Source: Pomacea canaliculata
Lineage: Eukaryota > Mollusca > Gastropoda > Architaenioglossa > Ampullariidae
Length of the DNA stretch: 64,000 bases
Reading direction: 5' to 3'
Assembly: GCF_003073045.1 (NCBI RefSeq)
Contig: NC_037593.1
Span: 18,652,725-18,716,724 of the forward strand
Below, one piece after another: positions 40,563-52,899 of the stretch. Made by a program: the position numbers and the translations under genes. The notes beneath the pieces are model-generated. The model was given only the letters and a program-made list of their open reading frames with translations, did not search any database and was not told the origin of the DNA. Each line of letters starts with the position of its first letter. The first letter of the stretch is position 1.

Positions 40563-43500
40563 TCAACGAGGAATGTGCCCTTCGTTTATGAAAGTTCTCA
40601 GCCTGAGAATCTCCACTTTGTTCATTTTGAACTCATCCTTCAGGTTGCTGTCCGTCAGCTTCGTCAACAGGTTGCCGTCGATAAAGTGCTTGCGGAACTT
40701 CTTGCTGTACTTCTCCAGGCCCAGGTCCTGCATGCGCTCGCACACCTCGTCGATGGTCAGCGAGCTGATGTCCGAGGTGGTGGAGCCGATGGACGCCAGC
40801 GAGCCTGCGGACCCTCCTCCGTCGTCAGAGTCCGTGCGAACGTTCTTCCTGGACTGACTGCGGCCATCCCTCGATGGTAGAGGAGGGGGAGAGAACTCTC
40901 CTGGCCTTTCAGGAGAGCGCTCTTTCTTGGGGAAGGCTGGTAATGGCAGGACGGACTGCATCATGAGCGGATGGTGCGCCTGCGCCTTCAGGGGAAGATC
41001 CTTACTGTCAAGGTCCACGTTCACCAAGTCGTACACGTGGCCGTCTACGTCCTCCACCTTGACCAGCGTCTCGTAGTTTCTAGTTTTGGATGCATCCTTC
41101 ATCTTCGACTTGTTGACCTCGTTCTTCCGTTTCACTGGTGTGTTCGTATGCGAGGCCTTTTCTGTCGTCGTCGTCGTCGTCTTCCGCGGAGGAGGGGGTG
41201 GGGGCCCGCCGGGTGGATCAGGCGCATCTCGTCGCTTATAGCTGATGTCGATGAAAGTGTCTTGTTCCATGTAGTCAGGGATCTCGGTTTCTGTCATCAC
41301 CCGTCGCTGTTTATCGACGATGGCTAATTCTGATAACAAAAAAATATATTTAGATTAATTATGATAACAAAAAAATATATTTAGATTAATTATGATAATT
41401 ATATCGTGCTTTTGTGTGTATGTGGTAAAGTTGCTGTTGTCTCTGAGAAATAGAATGTTCAGATATCTTTATTCCCTAAAATAAAGCTTAGTGAGGATCA
41501 ATAAAAGAAAAATAAAAGTTTACGGACACATAGACTGTGATAAAATTACTTTTGAAAGTTCGAGGTCAGGCCATTGGCTGTGACACTTGTTGGATACCAA
41601 ACTAATAAACTGTGGAAGTCCTTTGGTTTGTCTGTGGTATGAAGCTTTTCTATTACTTTAAACATAATATCTCTCCATAATAGTAGAGTACTCATTGAAT
41701 GTCTTATAGTGAACAGATTTTGTAATGCTGGAGATTCTTTTAATGTTATGCTTTACATCTGGTGAAGGATATTTTTAAATTATTTATAATCTTTTATAGT
41801 AGTAAATACTTTTGTCTTACTTCCCCTTGTAGTAAATATTTAAACCAGTTTTAGATATGTTTTTAACATGTTAGAATCTGCGACTTGTTCAGCCAAAGTT
41901 GACAATGACCATCCAGAAATGACCTTTCAACTCTCACCTTGAAAGAAGGGGTCGTTGTCCAGACTGTACTTGGCACTGGCCGCTGCCAGCTCCTCTATGA
42001 CAACCTTTAGCTTTGCCTGTGGATCTTTGACCCCCACGAGACCGTCCACCAGTGAAAAGGCCACTTGGTTCAGCCGGCGAGGCAAGACCTGGATCTTCTC
42101 ACGCGGCTTACCGTCTGCAACCAGCGAGAGCAATGAACAAAGAAATAAAATTGCTCAAGTCATTGCTAAGTGAGTACATGTATATCAGTTCTAACAGACT
42201 TAATACTCAATACAATCAATGACTCCAAGTCATTCTTTTTACTATTTTCAGGGAAAAAATGTTTTTTGTTGTTGTGGTGCTGAATGTGTTCTGCTCTGTG
42301 AGTTTGTTTCCTTAAAATTAAAACATTTCTCTACAAGACTAAATTCTCATCAAAACTATAACACAGTGACATAGATCTTAATAAAGAATTACAGTCAAGC
42401 TGACAAACTTTATTTTCTGAAAGGATTTTTTATTCAGACCCCACTCAGGTCAGAAAATAGCTGGGAGTTGGACAAAACCTTTTGTAAGACAAACATTAAA
42501 AGATGTGTACCCTGCGTTCACCATGTTAGTCAAGAATGTCAAAATATTTGTTATAAAACTGTTTCTTTGGTGGACCTAAAGTCTCTCTCTCACACATACA
42601 CACCAACACACACACACCAAAAAACACTTTTGGAACTCAGTACCTGCACCACCAACTGAAAGGCAGTAGAAGAAAGGTTCTTCATACACAGCAACCAGGA
42701 CCAGATCCCCAAAGAAGGTGTGGTTAACAGGGACCCGGTCAACATCGAAGACGAGGTTGTCTATCCTGGCGAAACTCATCAGAACCGGCAACTTCATGTT
42801 CTCCACGATGTCCCTCACAGTCACAGCCTCCGCCCCTACAGGGATTGTGTCAAAGGTCAAAACGACTACAAAGAGACAGGCTTTTTTATCGCTGGGTTTT
42901 GTTTTGTTTTTTCAAAATAGATGTTACATTTTATTTATCCATTCTTTCATTCATTTATTTTCATTCACTGAATCATCTTTGGTTCATTTGTAGTTTTGTG
43001 TAATTGACAGATACAGAGGAAGTTTCTTGAGGAGCATAATGATAGTCAAAAATATGTTTACTATACCCAAAGCGTACTAATTATAAACATGTAGAATAGT
43101 TAAATTCAAAAATTTACTAATTATAAACAAATTATATGTAAAATGAGTGCTAATCATATCCAGAGTATATGCTAAACGTGTACTAATTACTATGTCAATG
43201 TGACTAAAATCTTGCCACCTGGTATAGGGAAATTATGTTTTGTTGGATTGAAGTACAGTGGATTATTGGAGACAGACTGAGGACAGTCACATAATGTGTA
43301 GCTTCTGTAGCAGAGCTGACAGGTAGTGTAGCTGGAGTGTTAGCATGAGTTAAAATAGAACAGAATAGAGATATCACTATCATGGTGCAGGACACGACTG
43401 AGTGCGAGAGTCCTTGATGCGAAGGAGGAAGAACTGATATGAGATTCCCTTGCATGAAACCCTGACACGCCTCAAGATTGAATACCAAGCAAACAGTGCG

Positions 43501-44893
43501 GCCATAAATCAGATTGCAGCCCACACAGTGAGTGTATCCTTCTCGAAAGTAGCGCCTATAGGACCGCCGACTGCCGGACTGGATGCTGACTAATCCCTAA
43601 AAAAGGGGTTTTCATTGAAAACTTTTTTCCAAAGGGTCTCACTATGGAACACATGGACAGGATGTAAACAATACAAACAAAGTTCGAGTAATGACAGTCT
43701 TCTGTAAACAAAATAAAAGTGTCATGACTACATTGGCAGGTCATAGTGACATCCTGAGTCCCACACTTACCTCCGGGGTAGCTCCTGGCATTAAAAGTGA
43801 GGGGCGAGCTCAGCGGCAGACTAAGGGTCCTGGAGTGTGAGTCATGAATCAAGACTCTCTTCTGAACTCCTCTCTTGAAGGCAAACAGCAACTGTCACAT
43901 AAACACTGGCTGAAGTCACGTGTTACAGTATCTATAGGACTAACATAGTTAAAAAGCAGTTTTCACATGGAGCTCCGAAACTCCTTGCGAACCTAAAGCT
44001 ACTTGAGTGAGTAAGTGCCTGTGTGTGTGTGTGTGATTTAACCGAAAAATACAATAAATAAAGAGGCAGAGAAAGTGAGACAGTAGTAACAAGGGAGAGG
44101 AAGCTTTGGGTGGACACAGCTCTACTGAAAAGTGTATTTATGGGCGTTGTCGCTAGTGTTTGCTACTCCTATTATCGGCAAGCAGAGAATAATGAGACAG
44201 AGCCTGTACAATTTCTTAGCAACAAATCTTCTCTGAAAGCGGAAAACTCAAACAAATCAGCAAATAATCTGCTTCACAAAAACTGTCATAATTCAGAAAG
44301 CATCTTTATAACAAAGAAGAGCAGTACAAGGCTGGAAGTATGACATGATTAAATTCTGAATTTAATGTCTTCCGTCGTCTTATCCTTCCATTCGACTTAG
44401 GGTTTGACTTCCTGCAGCTTGGACAGATGGCTTGGTGTGCAGAGTTTCGGTGAGTTCAGCACAGTGACCTCTCACGAAAGGTGACAAAGGTGAGGCAGTG
44501 TGGGAAGGGATGTGCTGGAGACTGAGAGACTGCAGCTGACTTTAAAGATGGACGGCCTGACTATTCAAACCTTATGCTGTATCCTGTCAACACTTTTTGC
44601 ATTCTACTGGAGATAAATAATGTAGTGTCCAGTACTGTTTAAATCTCTAAACTCTGTTTAAATTCACCAAAACGTTTGAGGGCAAAAAACATGGGGGAGG
44701 GGGTCACACCTACCTCGCCAGACTCGAAGGCCTCCATATACTTGTGGTTGTCGTCCTCGCTGTCGTAGCCCACGTTGACCACCAGGAAGAGCGGCAACTG
44801 CCCCGCCTCGCCATCAAAGAGCTGCTTGGTGAAGTAAATCTGGGAATCGTCGTATTTGAACTTGGCGTAGTTCTTGGGCGGTCTCGGGAGGAC
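40563..44893 (-). CDS. GAREM: GAREM-type adaptor (CABIT and SAM domains), 3' exons only
   Basis: Signalling adaptor related to vertebrate GAREM (GRB2-associated regulator of MAPK), which links receptor tyrosine kinases to ERK through GRB2 and SHP2. Five exons join in phase: 44893-44714, 43891-43771, 42835-42644, 42114-41938, 41329-40563, about 478 residues. The first three encode the later part of the CABIT region; VTVRDIVENMKLPV aligns with TIRNIVEKTRLPV of human GAREM1. The last exon holds an acidic/basic linker, PPGGPPPPPPRK and PPPLPSR (SH3-ligand-like), tyrosines in NYETL and VYDLV contexts, and a C-terminal SAM domain of about 66 residues (SSLTIDEVCERM through IDGNLL to the stop). The N-terminal exons, with the first CABIT half, must lie at higher coordinates; I could not find them. 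The acceptor of the last exon is doubled in the intron (41331-41392). Confidence 0.87.
41331..41392. repeat. 31-bp perfect tandem duplication at a splice acceptor
   Basis: Two identical 31-base units (41331-41361 and 41362-41392). On the minus strand the unit contains the T-rich acceptor tract of the last GAREM exon; the outer copy reads TTATCAT where the used copy reads TTATCAG, so only one AG is present. Confidence 0.9.
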
Positions 44894-47800
44894 CTGCAAC
44901 ATGGCGAGTAGACAGCGAGTAGTGTGCAGGTCTCATGCAAGTATTTTGTCTGCGGGGTCATGGCAGGAGGAAGACGAAACGACACAATTACAACTTCTGT
45001 CTACCTTCCTTATCCCCGGACTCGCCCCAACGTGGCTTCAGCTCGTCCTTATTTTTTGAGTTTTATATCCTGAACCACTTTCGTTGTTGTTTTACGGCCC
45101 TTGTTGTATGTATCGGGTTTGTGGAATATAACATCCGGCAATTGCTCCTTCACTAACTCCGTGTTTCAAAGTGTCTTTCCCGGAACCAAGAAATGCATCT
45201 TTTCATCCCAGTTGAAACTTTCAGGAAGCTATGTGCACAGTAGACATAAATTTTGATCTTCTAAAATAGTATGTAATTAAAATTTCGTTAAGCTTCAATA
45301 ACTATAATGACAAAACATCAATTTTTTCATTCAAAGTTGGTATTTTAAGGATATGTAAATTACTGTCAGAAAGAAAAAAGTACATAAACGGCGGGTTGAA
45401 GACTTATGTCAGTGAAATTTATTGATGGTCCCAGGTCGGACGACGCTCAGACCAAGCCACCACGAAGAGGAAGAGATAGTGAAGCTACAAAGAGTAGGAC
45501 AGCAAGATCGACAGTGACTTGTTTGTTTGTGTTTAATGCCGTGCCAGCAACTAAGGCTACATCATGGCAGTTGATTGACAGTGACACTGACAGATGGACA
45601 CAATGGCACTGCAAGATGACACGCTGGGATCGTGGTATGGTGCACGAGGAAAATGAAACTCAAGACACGTCACGTACTTGTATTCCTGGGCTTCCTGCAG
45701 ATGATTTTTCCAGTTAACTACTAAAACGAGGCTGGTGTATACAAAGCTTCCGGTTTAGTCACATTCACAGTTTAGGCTCGCCGAAACTAACAGCAGAGAA
45801 CTTCTCAAGAAGCTAAGCGTTGGTCTCGGCAGACACACAGCAGTCCACCTGTATACGTCCGTGGACACATGAAGCTGGCTCAAAGGAGGAACAAGTCTTA
45901 GCGAAACTGTAGATATTGAAAATGAAACTTGGACAACATCACGAAAGAAGACATGCAACTCAAGGTGAAAGGCTTTGCTTGTGCCACAACCATCAAGTAC
46001 ATGTAGTCACCGACTACAAACCTTCATAGCCACATATAATTGTAATTTTAGTGCATCCTCGATATTCGATGACTGAGGCACTCAATGGCTTGGATTTAAA
46101 ACATGTTAAAAAGTAGTGTCGAGCAGAAAGTATTAATGAACTAAAGACTGGTTGCAACAAATCTTGGTTCTACTCAGTCTGCTGCACTGCGGCAAGAGGA
46201 ACGGGGGAGTGGGGTACGGGATCCGAGTGTCTGGCTGTTGACCAGGGGCGAGGGTAAGTCGTTTGCCCGTGGACGAAATAGGGAAATCAAAAGTAAATGT
46301 CATGTCTCCGTAGTTACCAATCGGTGTATAGATATTGTTCGTGTTACCTTTCCCCACAGCACCTTTGATACCTTTAAAGCTTTGGTCCCAGAGGTAAGGC
46401 TTCGCGACTACTGCGCCATGGCGAAACTACTCTAAGTGCTGTGGTAGCTGGATGCTTACCAGACAGGTAAACAGCTTCACAAAGTATGAGCAGCTTAGCT
46501 GAATATTATTTGTTAACCAGCTGCTTGTTGGCAGCTTAAGGTGTACCCGGGTCCTGTGTTACCCACCAACACTAGCTGACTTCTTTGTAACTTTATCGTA
46601 ATTGGGTAATATTTGATTAGTATTATTGCAAATTTATGTTGAATGATGATTAGATTTTAAGGACTATTTTTCTATCCAGATTAATTTCTTTGTTGTATCT
46701 GCGTGTTGCTTATATATTGGTGTGTCGGATCTTACTGGACTTTTAAAAGGGTAGCAGCCGGAAAAGAACTGTCGTGTCTGTGTTTTGATTTTTATTCATG
46801 TGGGGCGGGGTCGATCCAGCCTGATGGGGAAAACTTTAAAAAGGACTTTCTACAGATGTGATTTAAAAAAAAATTTAAGGGGGACTTTCAGTTTCGGTGT
46901 GTCTGTAAAATACGTTTATTATTTTGTGTGTTGAATGATTCTCGATATTTTCTGCTTGTCGTGTCTGATTCCCAATGTTTCCTTGCACGTGCACACACAC
47001 ACACACAGACAAGGGCAATAGGGCTGCACTTTCACTCAACAGTAAAAATGGAAAAGACCTGAGAGGGGAAACATAGGCCGATTTTCCTGCCTTAATATTG
47101 AAAACAAGAGTTTCTTCAACATTAAAAAGCTTCAAGCCCCATTTTCCGCTAGGAGCACTCCAGACATTGTTTGTTGTACCAGCCACTTTGCAATGTCCTC
47201 ACCGGGACCCTAAAGGTCAAAGTATTATATTAAAATACTCAAACGGAAAACCTTGTTATGTTCTGACATATCTCTAGTAGCCTCACAACAATTTTCACGC
47301 GTGCTGTCATTAAACATTTCATATCAGCAAGACACCACTCCCCCTTACAAACATGGTGGAGGGTTGGTTGTCCCCCACCATGCAGTGGCTCATCATCATC
47401 ATCCCTTGCCGGGGTGTTGTCTTTTTGCATTTTTTTTTTAGAAAACCCGTGGCCAAAACTCATATTTCTTGATGTCACAAACCTGCGGGAACTGAAAAAG
47501 CAATTTTCCTAAAATAAACTATAAGTTTCGGTTTCCTTTGTGTGTGTTTCCGCTTACAGCTTAAAATCGAAAGCTCTGTCAACATCTTGTATACTAGTAA
47601 AGCACATACCGACAGAACTGTCAGTTGTTTGTTCATTCACATACAGAGCTTATAATGGTTCCTTTAATGGCTAGTTCATGAACAAAAACACACGATACAA
47701 AGCTGAATCTGCATTGCGATCATTGAAGAAGTATTGCGGGAAGGTGAATATTACTGGCCCATTCATCTGCTACAGACAAACACAACGGCGTTTATATGTA

Positions 47801-48464
47801 CGAACATTTGCTTTTCTGTGTGAAGCGTGAGTGTTGCTGCTTTGTGGCAATACAATACAGCTTTTTGTGTATTGTATATCAGGTAATGTTCATGTAGACC
47901 TGAGTACATACATTGTCCATTGCGGCCTGACCACAAGGATTATGTCTGCAAGCCAACACGTGATCAGCGATAGTAAGGATGAGCATTTCTAAGGATTGTC
48001 TCATTACTTTAGACCGCTTTCCTGTGATTGGTTCCGGTGATCTTGGAGCAAATATTAACAAGGGAGACCAGACCTTTCCTGCTTGTTAGAGAGAGGCTGT
48101 GGAACCCAGAATTCAAAGAAAAAGTGATTAGACCCTCGACGAAGAACTGAAAGAACCGAGTGAGGATGACAGAGCTGACAGAGAAAGATCGGAGTTTCCG
48201 TGGGAGGTGCAGATGTTGCTGGTTTTTATAGACAGTTATGTCAGTGTAAAGCCGGTAATCGAAGATAGTGCTTAAATATTTATAAGAGTTGATGACCCTG
48301 ATGACATCACCATAGATAGTTTTGATGACTACATAAGACTATTTTACCTTAAGGTCAAAGATCATTTCATTTGCCTTTGAGGCATTGAAGTCAATGAAAT
48401 GTCGGCAAATATCGGCAATGTGACAGACTCTACAGAAAGCTGGAATAAATATAAAACTCCACTG
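44894..48464. other. Gene-free stretch upstream of the GAREM exons
   Basis: No supportable exon was found in about 3.6 kb, although missing 5' exons of GAREM could be here. A 103-codon plus-strand frame at 45406-45717 has an ATG but no recognisable domain. The rest is AT-rich with a short (AC)n run at 46990-47007. Confidence 0.45.
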
Positions 48465-48555
48465 TTTTTTCGACACACCAATCGAACCCAGGACAGCCAG
48501 TTCTCACTCCATTAGTGACAGGTGCTAACCGTTGTGCCGCCGGACCACCCTGCTA
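48465..48555 (-). mobile_element. tRNA-derived SINE head
   Basis: Read on the minus strand, the segment has GGCACAACGGTTAGCACCTG (A-box-like) and, about 45 bases on, CCTGGGTTCGATTGG (B box). The spacing fits the internal RNA polymerase III promoter of a tRNA-derived SINE. The body would continue to lower coordinates but its end is not clear. Confidence 0.6.
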
Positions 48556-49149
48556 CTGATGGTGAGGCGACATGCAAATACCTTACTTTCACATGGAAGT
48601 TCAACAGCTTCAATCAGTCGTCTGCTCAATCAGGCTATATATATATTCACTCTTCTTCCAATATCTTGAATATAGTGTATATATAAGTATATATGAAATG
48701 TGGACACACTATGACAAATTGTAAACATATCCCACATGACAACAAACATAACAACACATCAGGTTTCAGATAGTTGAATCGCTGACTAGGCTGTTATACA
48801 GTGTGTCATCCTCACCCAATGTGTCATCGCCCCATAGTGATTCCCCGTTAACAGGATTTATTTACTGGATTCAGTTCCGTGTTCAGACGCCAGTTGAAGT
48901 GATTGAGCCTTACTCACAACTCTGTAACTACTGTCTGGTTACAACAAGTGGGCCTCTAAAGGTCGTACCGGTGCATGTAGATCAGCTGAAGAGAGTCACG
49001 TGCGAGTGAGGTAATGAGCTGTGACTCATTTACCACGAACTCCAAACGTTTCTGAAAAACCGTGATTAGGGAGGTCATGCTTCAATGAATGTGTTACACT
49101 CGAGTCTCAACCGTCACTAACGTTCCGCTATTATGTCATCACAGCCTGT

Positions 49150-49412
49150 CCCGAACGCTGCATGTTGTGGTCTATACTCTCCGTCTCTCCACCCATCCCA
49201 GACGTCATCACAGCAGTCAGAATCGGTTGTCGTGGGTTCGAATATCGGCTTTGACACCTCTCTCTCAATGTGACGGATCACAGATGGTTTCCTCCAGTCT
49301 TCCCCAATAGGTGTGTTGTGTGTGTGAGTGTATTTAAACATTGTATGCAAAGTGCGTTGAGCTTGCTTTTGGCTCTGAAGGACTTTTATATAATGCCTTC
49401 TATTATCATCGA
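49150..49412 (+). mobile_element. tRNA-related SINE with 3' tail
   Basis: A B-box-like GGGTTCGAATATC is at 49234-49246. The 3' part has CAAAGTGCGTTGAGCTTGC then TTTTATATAATGCCTTC and a TATTATCATC end, the usual tail of molluscan SINEs. The left limit is uncertain. Confidence 0.5.
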
Positions 49413-49430
49413 TGAAGTAAGATTGCTAAG

Positions 49431-49549
49431 GAGCTGGGCAGGAGCTGGGGCAGGAGCTGGGGCAGGAGCTGGGGCAGGAGCTGGGCAGGAGCTGGGGAGG
49501 AACTGGAGCAGGAGCTGGGGAGGAGCTGGGGCAGGAGCTGGGGCAGGGT
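49431..49549. repeat. GC-rich minisatellite (GGGGCAGGAGCT type)
   Basis: About ten imperfect 12-base units of GGAGCTGGGGCA, with some shortened to 11 or with AGG for GCA. The Gly-Ala frame on the plus strand and the Ala-Pro frame on the minus strand are by-products. It follows directly after a SINE tail. Confidence 0.92.
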
Positions 49550-51939
49550 GGATTGTGTCACTCACTTTTTTGCAAATGTTCACTTTGTCCTATAGCACAC
49601 TTCTCAGAAATCTCCTTACAGTCCATGGGTTAGGGTTGTGTGTACAGATACTAATTTTACTTTGACCTTCTACCCTTCTGTAAAGCCTTTTCTACAGAGT
49701 TATATATCACCCAGGTTTAGTCTTTACGTGCTTGGAAGTCGTAACATTGTGAAACTGATACCTGGCCTGGATTTGTCTTTACAAAACTTACAGTTACATA
49801 ACGTCACGTGACCCTCTTCCAGCTGCAAGTCCTCGTGGCGTCCATGGTCCACGCGCCCCGTAATCTTAATGGGGATTATTAGTGTGGAGACAAGACAAAA
49901 GTAACCAGCAAAATGAGATGCTCCCTCTGCAACAATGTTTGGAGAACATCACTCAGATCGTGAAGACAAGCATAGCCCACCCGGCAAATAACACGGATGT
50001 GTACACAGGGGAAGTTGAACTTTATGAATGGAATTTCCATGGGTTTCGCTCTCTGTCGAGCGATAGCGAGCTTCAGAGCTTGTGTCAATAGTCGCTAAGG
50101 TCTCTTCACATCCGATAATGTTGGATAAAACCCTAATGTTGTCAGTGACAAGATCCAATAAAAATAAGGCTACAAATGAGAAATTCTTGAGAGCACGAAA
50201 GATTTGGATTCATCATATTTGTTGATTGTATATCCCCTCCCTTCTAGCTGTTATCATTGTGCCACGTCGTACTGCTCTCACAACAGTTAGGTCATAACCG
50301 ATAACCGATGACAGCCAGCGGTTAACCCACGACATGCACACAAGTGAAGGTAAACAACTCGGGGATGAAAATTGTACTTACGTTTGTCATGTCTTCCTGC
50401 AAAGCTTGCGACTGCCACCTTTAGCGACGACAATAAACTGCTTGTGTACACAGCATGAATTAGGGACAGTTCTATTTGTAGGTCCTCCACCCAACAAACA
50501 CACACACAAACCGACTTTTAGAAAATCCTCCTCAAAGCTCACATTCCTTTGCCACACAAGGTCCACCAGCTCGGTCTGGTCCCTCGTGATGTGTTTACCA
50601 GTTGAATACAAATGAAGTAAGCTTCTCGAACACACACGATACACGATACAGTCGAGTTTACTGAAATCTGTAAGTGGAAAGTGGGCCCCCGGAAGTTGGC
50701 AGGTCCTGGGCAACGGCTGTCATGAAGATGGTGCCTTACTTTCGTTTTTGTCCGAAGGTGGATGGACCACGGACACAGGATTCAGAGGGTGAGCATCCAG
50801 TGAAGCATGTCCTGCACTTGTGAGCCGGAGTTTTGCTTGCATGTGAAGACAAGAAAACTGCGCGCGTGCATACACACACACAGCCTGACGAGACTGTCGT
50901 CGTCAACCAGGAAGTTTATCAACAGACGATAGGTCGTCACTCGCTTCACGACAGCGCTGCACGGTAAAGGGCAAAGGGCAGTCTATTTTTAGAGCCAGGC
51001 GACTGACCCAGCTAGCAGTGTGTGTGTGTACGCAAGTGTGATTACCTGTGCAAACAAGCGCATGTGTGCATGTGAGTCTGCGACAAAGACCCAATGTAGC
51101 CTCATATGCACTACTTTATTACGACTGTTCACTCCACGCACCCGGCTTCAAGGTGAGACGGGACAATCACCGGCACTGGTTCACCTGCACTGTCAGCCTG
51201 ACAACTGAACAGCAACTGTCAATGATTTGTCTGAATAAATCCACTAAGTACCAACTAAGTACAACAACTGTACCTCACGACTAAGAGGCTAGCGATGTTA
51301 CTGTTATTGTTCTGAAATATTACATGTCACCTGACAGGTGTTATGTCAGGTGAGGCAACAGCCAAAAAAAAAAGCAAGACCCTCTTATCACCACGTTCTG
51401 CTTCTTTACTCTAAATGTTCTCACTTATCATGTTTTCTCTGTTGAAATATTGTTCCCATTATCTCTAGAAATCTAGAATATTGTGACATGGATTTAGAGG
51501 TGATGGTGTCTAACGCAGCCTGGTGGACACACTGCCATTTTTCTGTGATATCATTCTGTCTCTATTTCTTTTCTTGCGTGGCCTGCGTCGACATTTCTTT
51601 ATTGCTTGTATGCATAATTATTGAGTGTGCATATGTTTATATAAATGTATATATTCTTTAAATTGAATTGTGTATTATTCTGTGAGTATTCTATAACTCT
51701 TTTACATTAAAATATTGTAGATAAATGTGTATAGAATACTTTTTTTAAGTTTAACCTTCTGTAGATTTCAATATCATTTATCATGCTATTTTGCAGGGTG
51801 GGTGGGTCGGTGAAGAAAGTTATTAATGCTTTACCTTCTTGGAGTTCAAATCATCAATGTGCGGTAAAAGCTCCATTGCTTTTAAATTTTTATTTTTTAA
51901 TTTGTATGAAATAAAATTAATTGTTGAAGCTGTCAGGCA
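49550..51939. other. Gene-free stretch with one weak exon candidate
   Basis: No firm gene. On the minus strand 50656-50509 could be an exon: a pyrimidine-rich acceptor precedes a frame containing TRDQTELVDLVWQRN and FEEDFLK, but the donor (GTCGGT) is poor and I know no family match. An (AC)n-rich piece is near 50870. Confidence 0.4.
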
Positions 51940-52029
51940 TCAGGTTCATAAAGATCTTTTCACATAGAGTGGAGTGCAGCAGACTTCAGAGGGCGTTTTA
52001 ATATCATTTAAGACACTAGACTGGAAGTA

Positions 52030-52715
52030 GTTGATATCATGTGTACAGCTTGCTGAGAAGTAAACCAGAAGTAAGTGTGAAAGTCCTTGAACAAATTGTC
52101 AATGGGTTTAATCAGACAACTCGGACAGCACAATGTCTGCCATGAAGAGGGAGGCACAGGTCCCATGTGCTCTCAACATTAAAGAGTGAAACAAGAACAG
52201 TAGATGATACAGAAGAAGTCCTAAGTACTGATGTAGTGCTTAAAGCAGAAATTTCAATTAGCCTTGACTCAAAGAAGACAAATTCCTTATACGTTAGTTT
52301 TTGTGCAGCCTGATACCATCTCTGATCAGGAACTGCATCACACAAAAAAAATGATCATGCTGTATGCAGCTGGAATCACGAGAATGTTGTGAAATTGGAG
52401 TTAAACTTTCAAGATGCTTCTTGTTTAATTAAAACTGAGCTTGAACACTTAAAAAAGGATCAGGCTACACAGACTCAGCATTAAAACTGTAAGCTTGAGA
52501 ATGTTGTTATGAATGTTGTTGAGTACAACTCTCAAGAGTCTGCTTCTTCAGTTAAAACTGAGAAACATTGTCTTCACCCAGTAAAGACAGAATGGCTGTG
52601 CGGGAACAAGCTTTGCCACATAATAAAGACCGACACAGAAGCATACAGTGAACACAAAAAAAGCTTGGAACTTACGGGCAGACAGAAAAATGAGATTCCT
52701 AGAGTACACAAATGA
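52030..52715 (+). pseudogene. Decayed N-terminal relic of a zinc-finger gene related to the one at 54.8 kb
   Basis: The region follows the 5' flank and N-terminal half of the intact zinc-finger gene: AGTAAGTGTGAAAGT before it matches AGTAAGTGTAAAAGT before the intact start, and a start-like ATG at about 52134 leads into MSAMKREAQVPCAL, beside MFAMKSKMQVPCTF in the intact gene. Further on, repeated VKTE and IKT(D/E) motifs recur (SSVKTEKH, PVKTEWL, HIIKTDTE). The reading frame is broken by several stops and shifts, for example right after NIKE. No fingers follow. It is a host-gene paralogue that has lost function, showing that this zinc-finger family has been duplicating locally. Confidence 0.65.
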
Positions 52716-52899
52716 ATATATTTCATCATCATCACCCAAATATCAAGATATCAGCACATCAATAGTGATACTAAATCCAACTAATAATGTAGTCTGTGTA
52801 GGGTTTGTATTATTTTCAGTTTCTCGTGATTCGGTTAGTAATGCGGCCAACCGTTCTTTGGGAGACGCCTACACACACACATTCTGAAAGGCACCCGTT

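Noticed and set aside
40573-41327. Plus-strand frames opposite the last GAREM exon
   Set aside because: They are antisense shadows of a coding exon with clear SAM-domain content.
45406-45717. A 103-codon plus-strand frame with an ATG
   Set aside because: No family resemblance, no poly(A) signal nearby and low-complexity composition; not enough to call a gene.
48465-48555. A functional tRNA gene
   Set aside because: A and B boxes are present, but no cloverleaf with a proper acceptor stem can be drawn; it fits a SINE head instead.
49270-49665. Gly-Ala-rich 131-codon frame
   Set aside because: It is the translation of a 12-bp minisatellite and a SINE tail.
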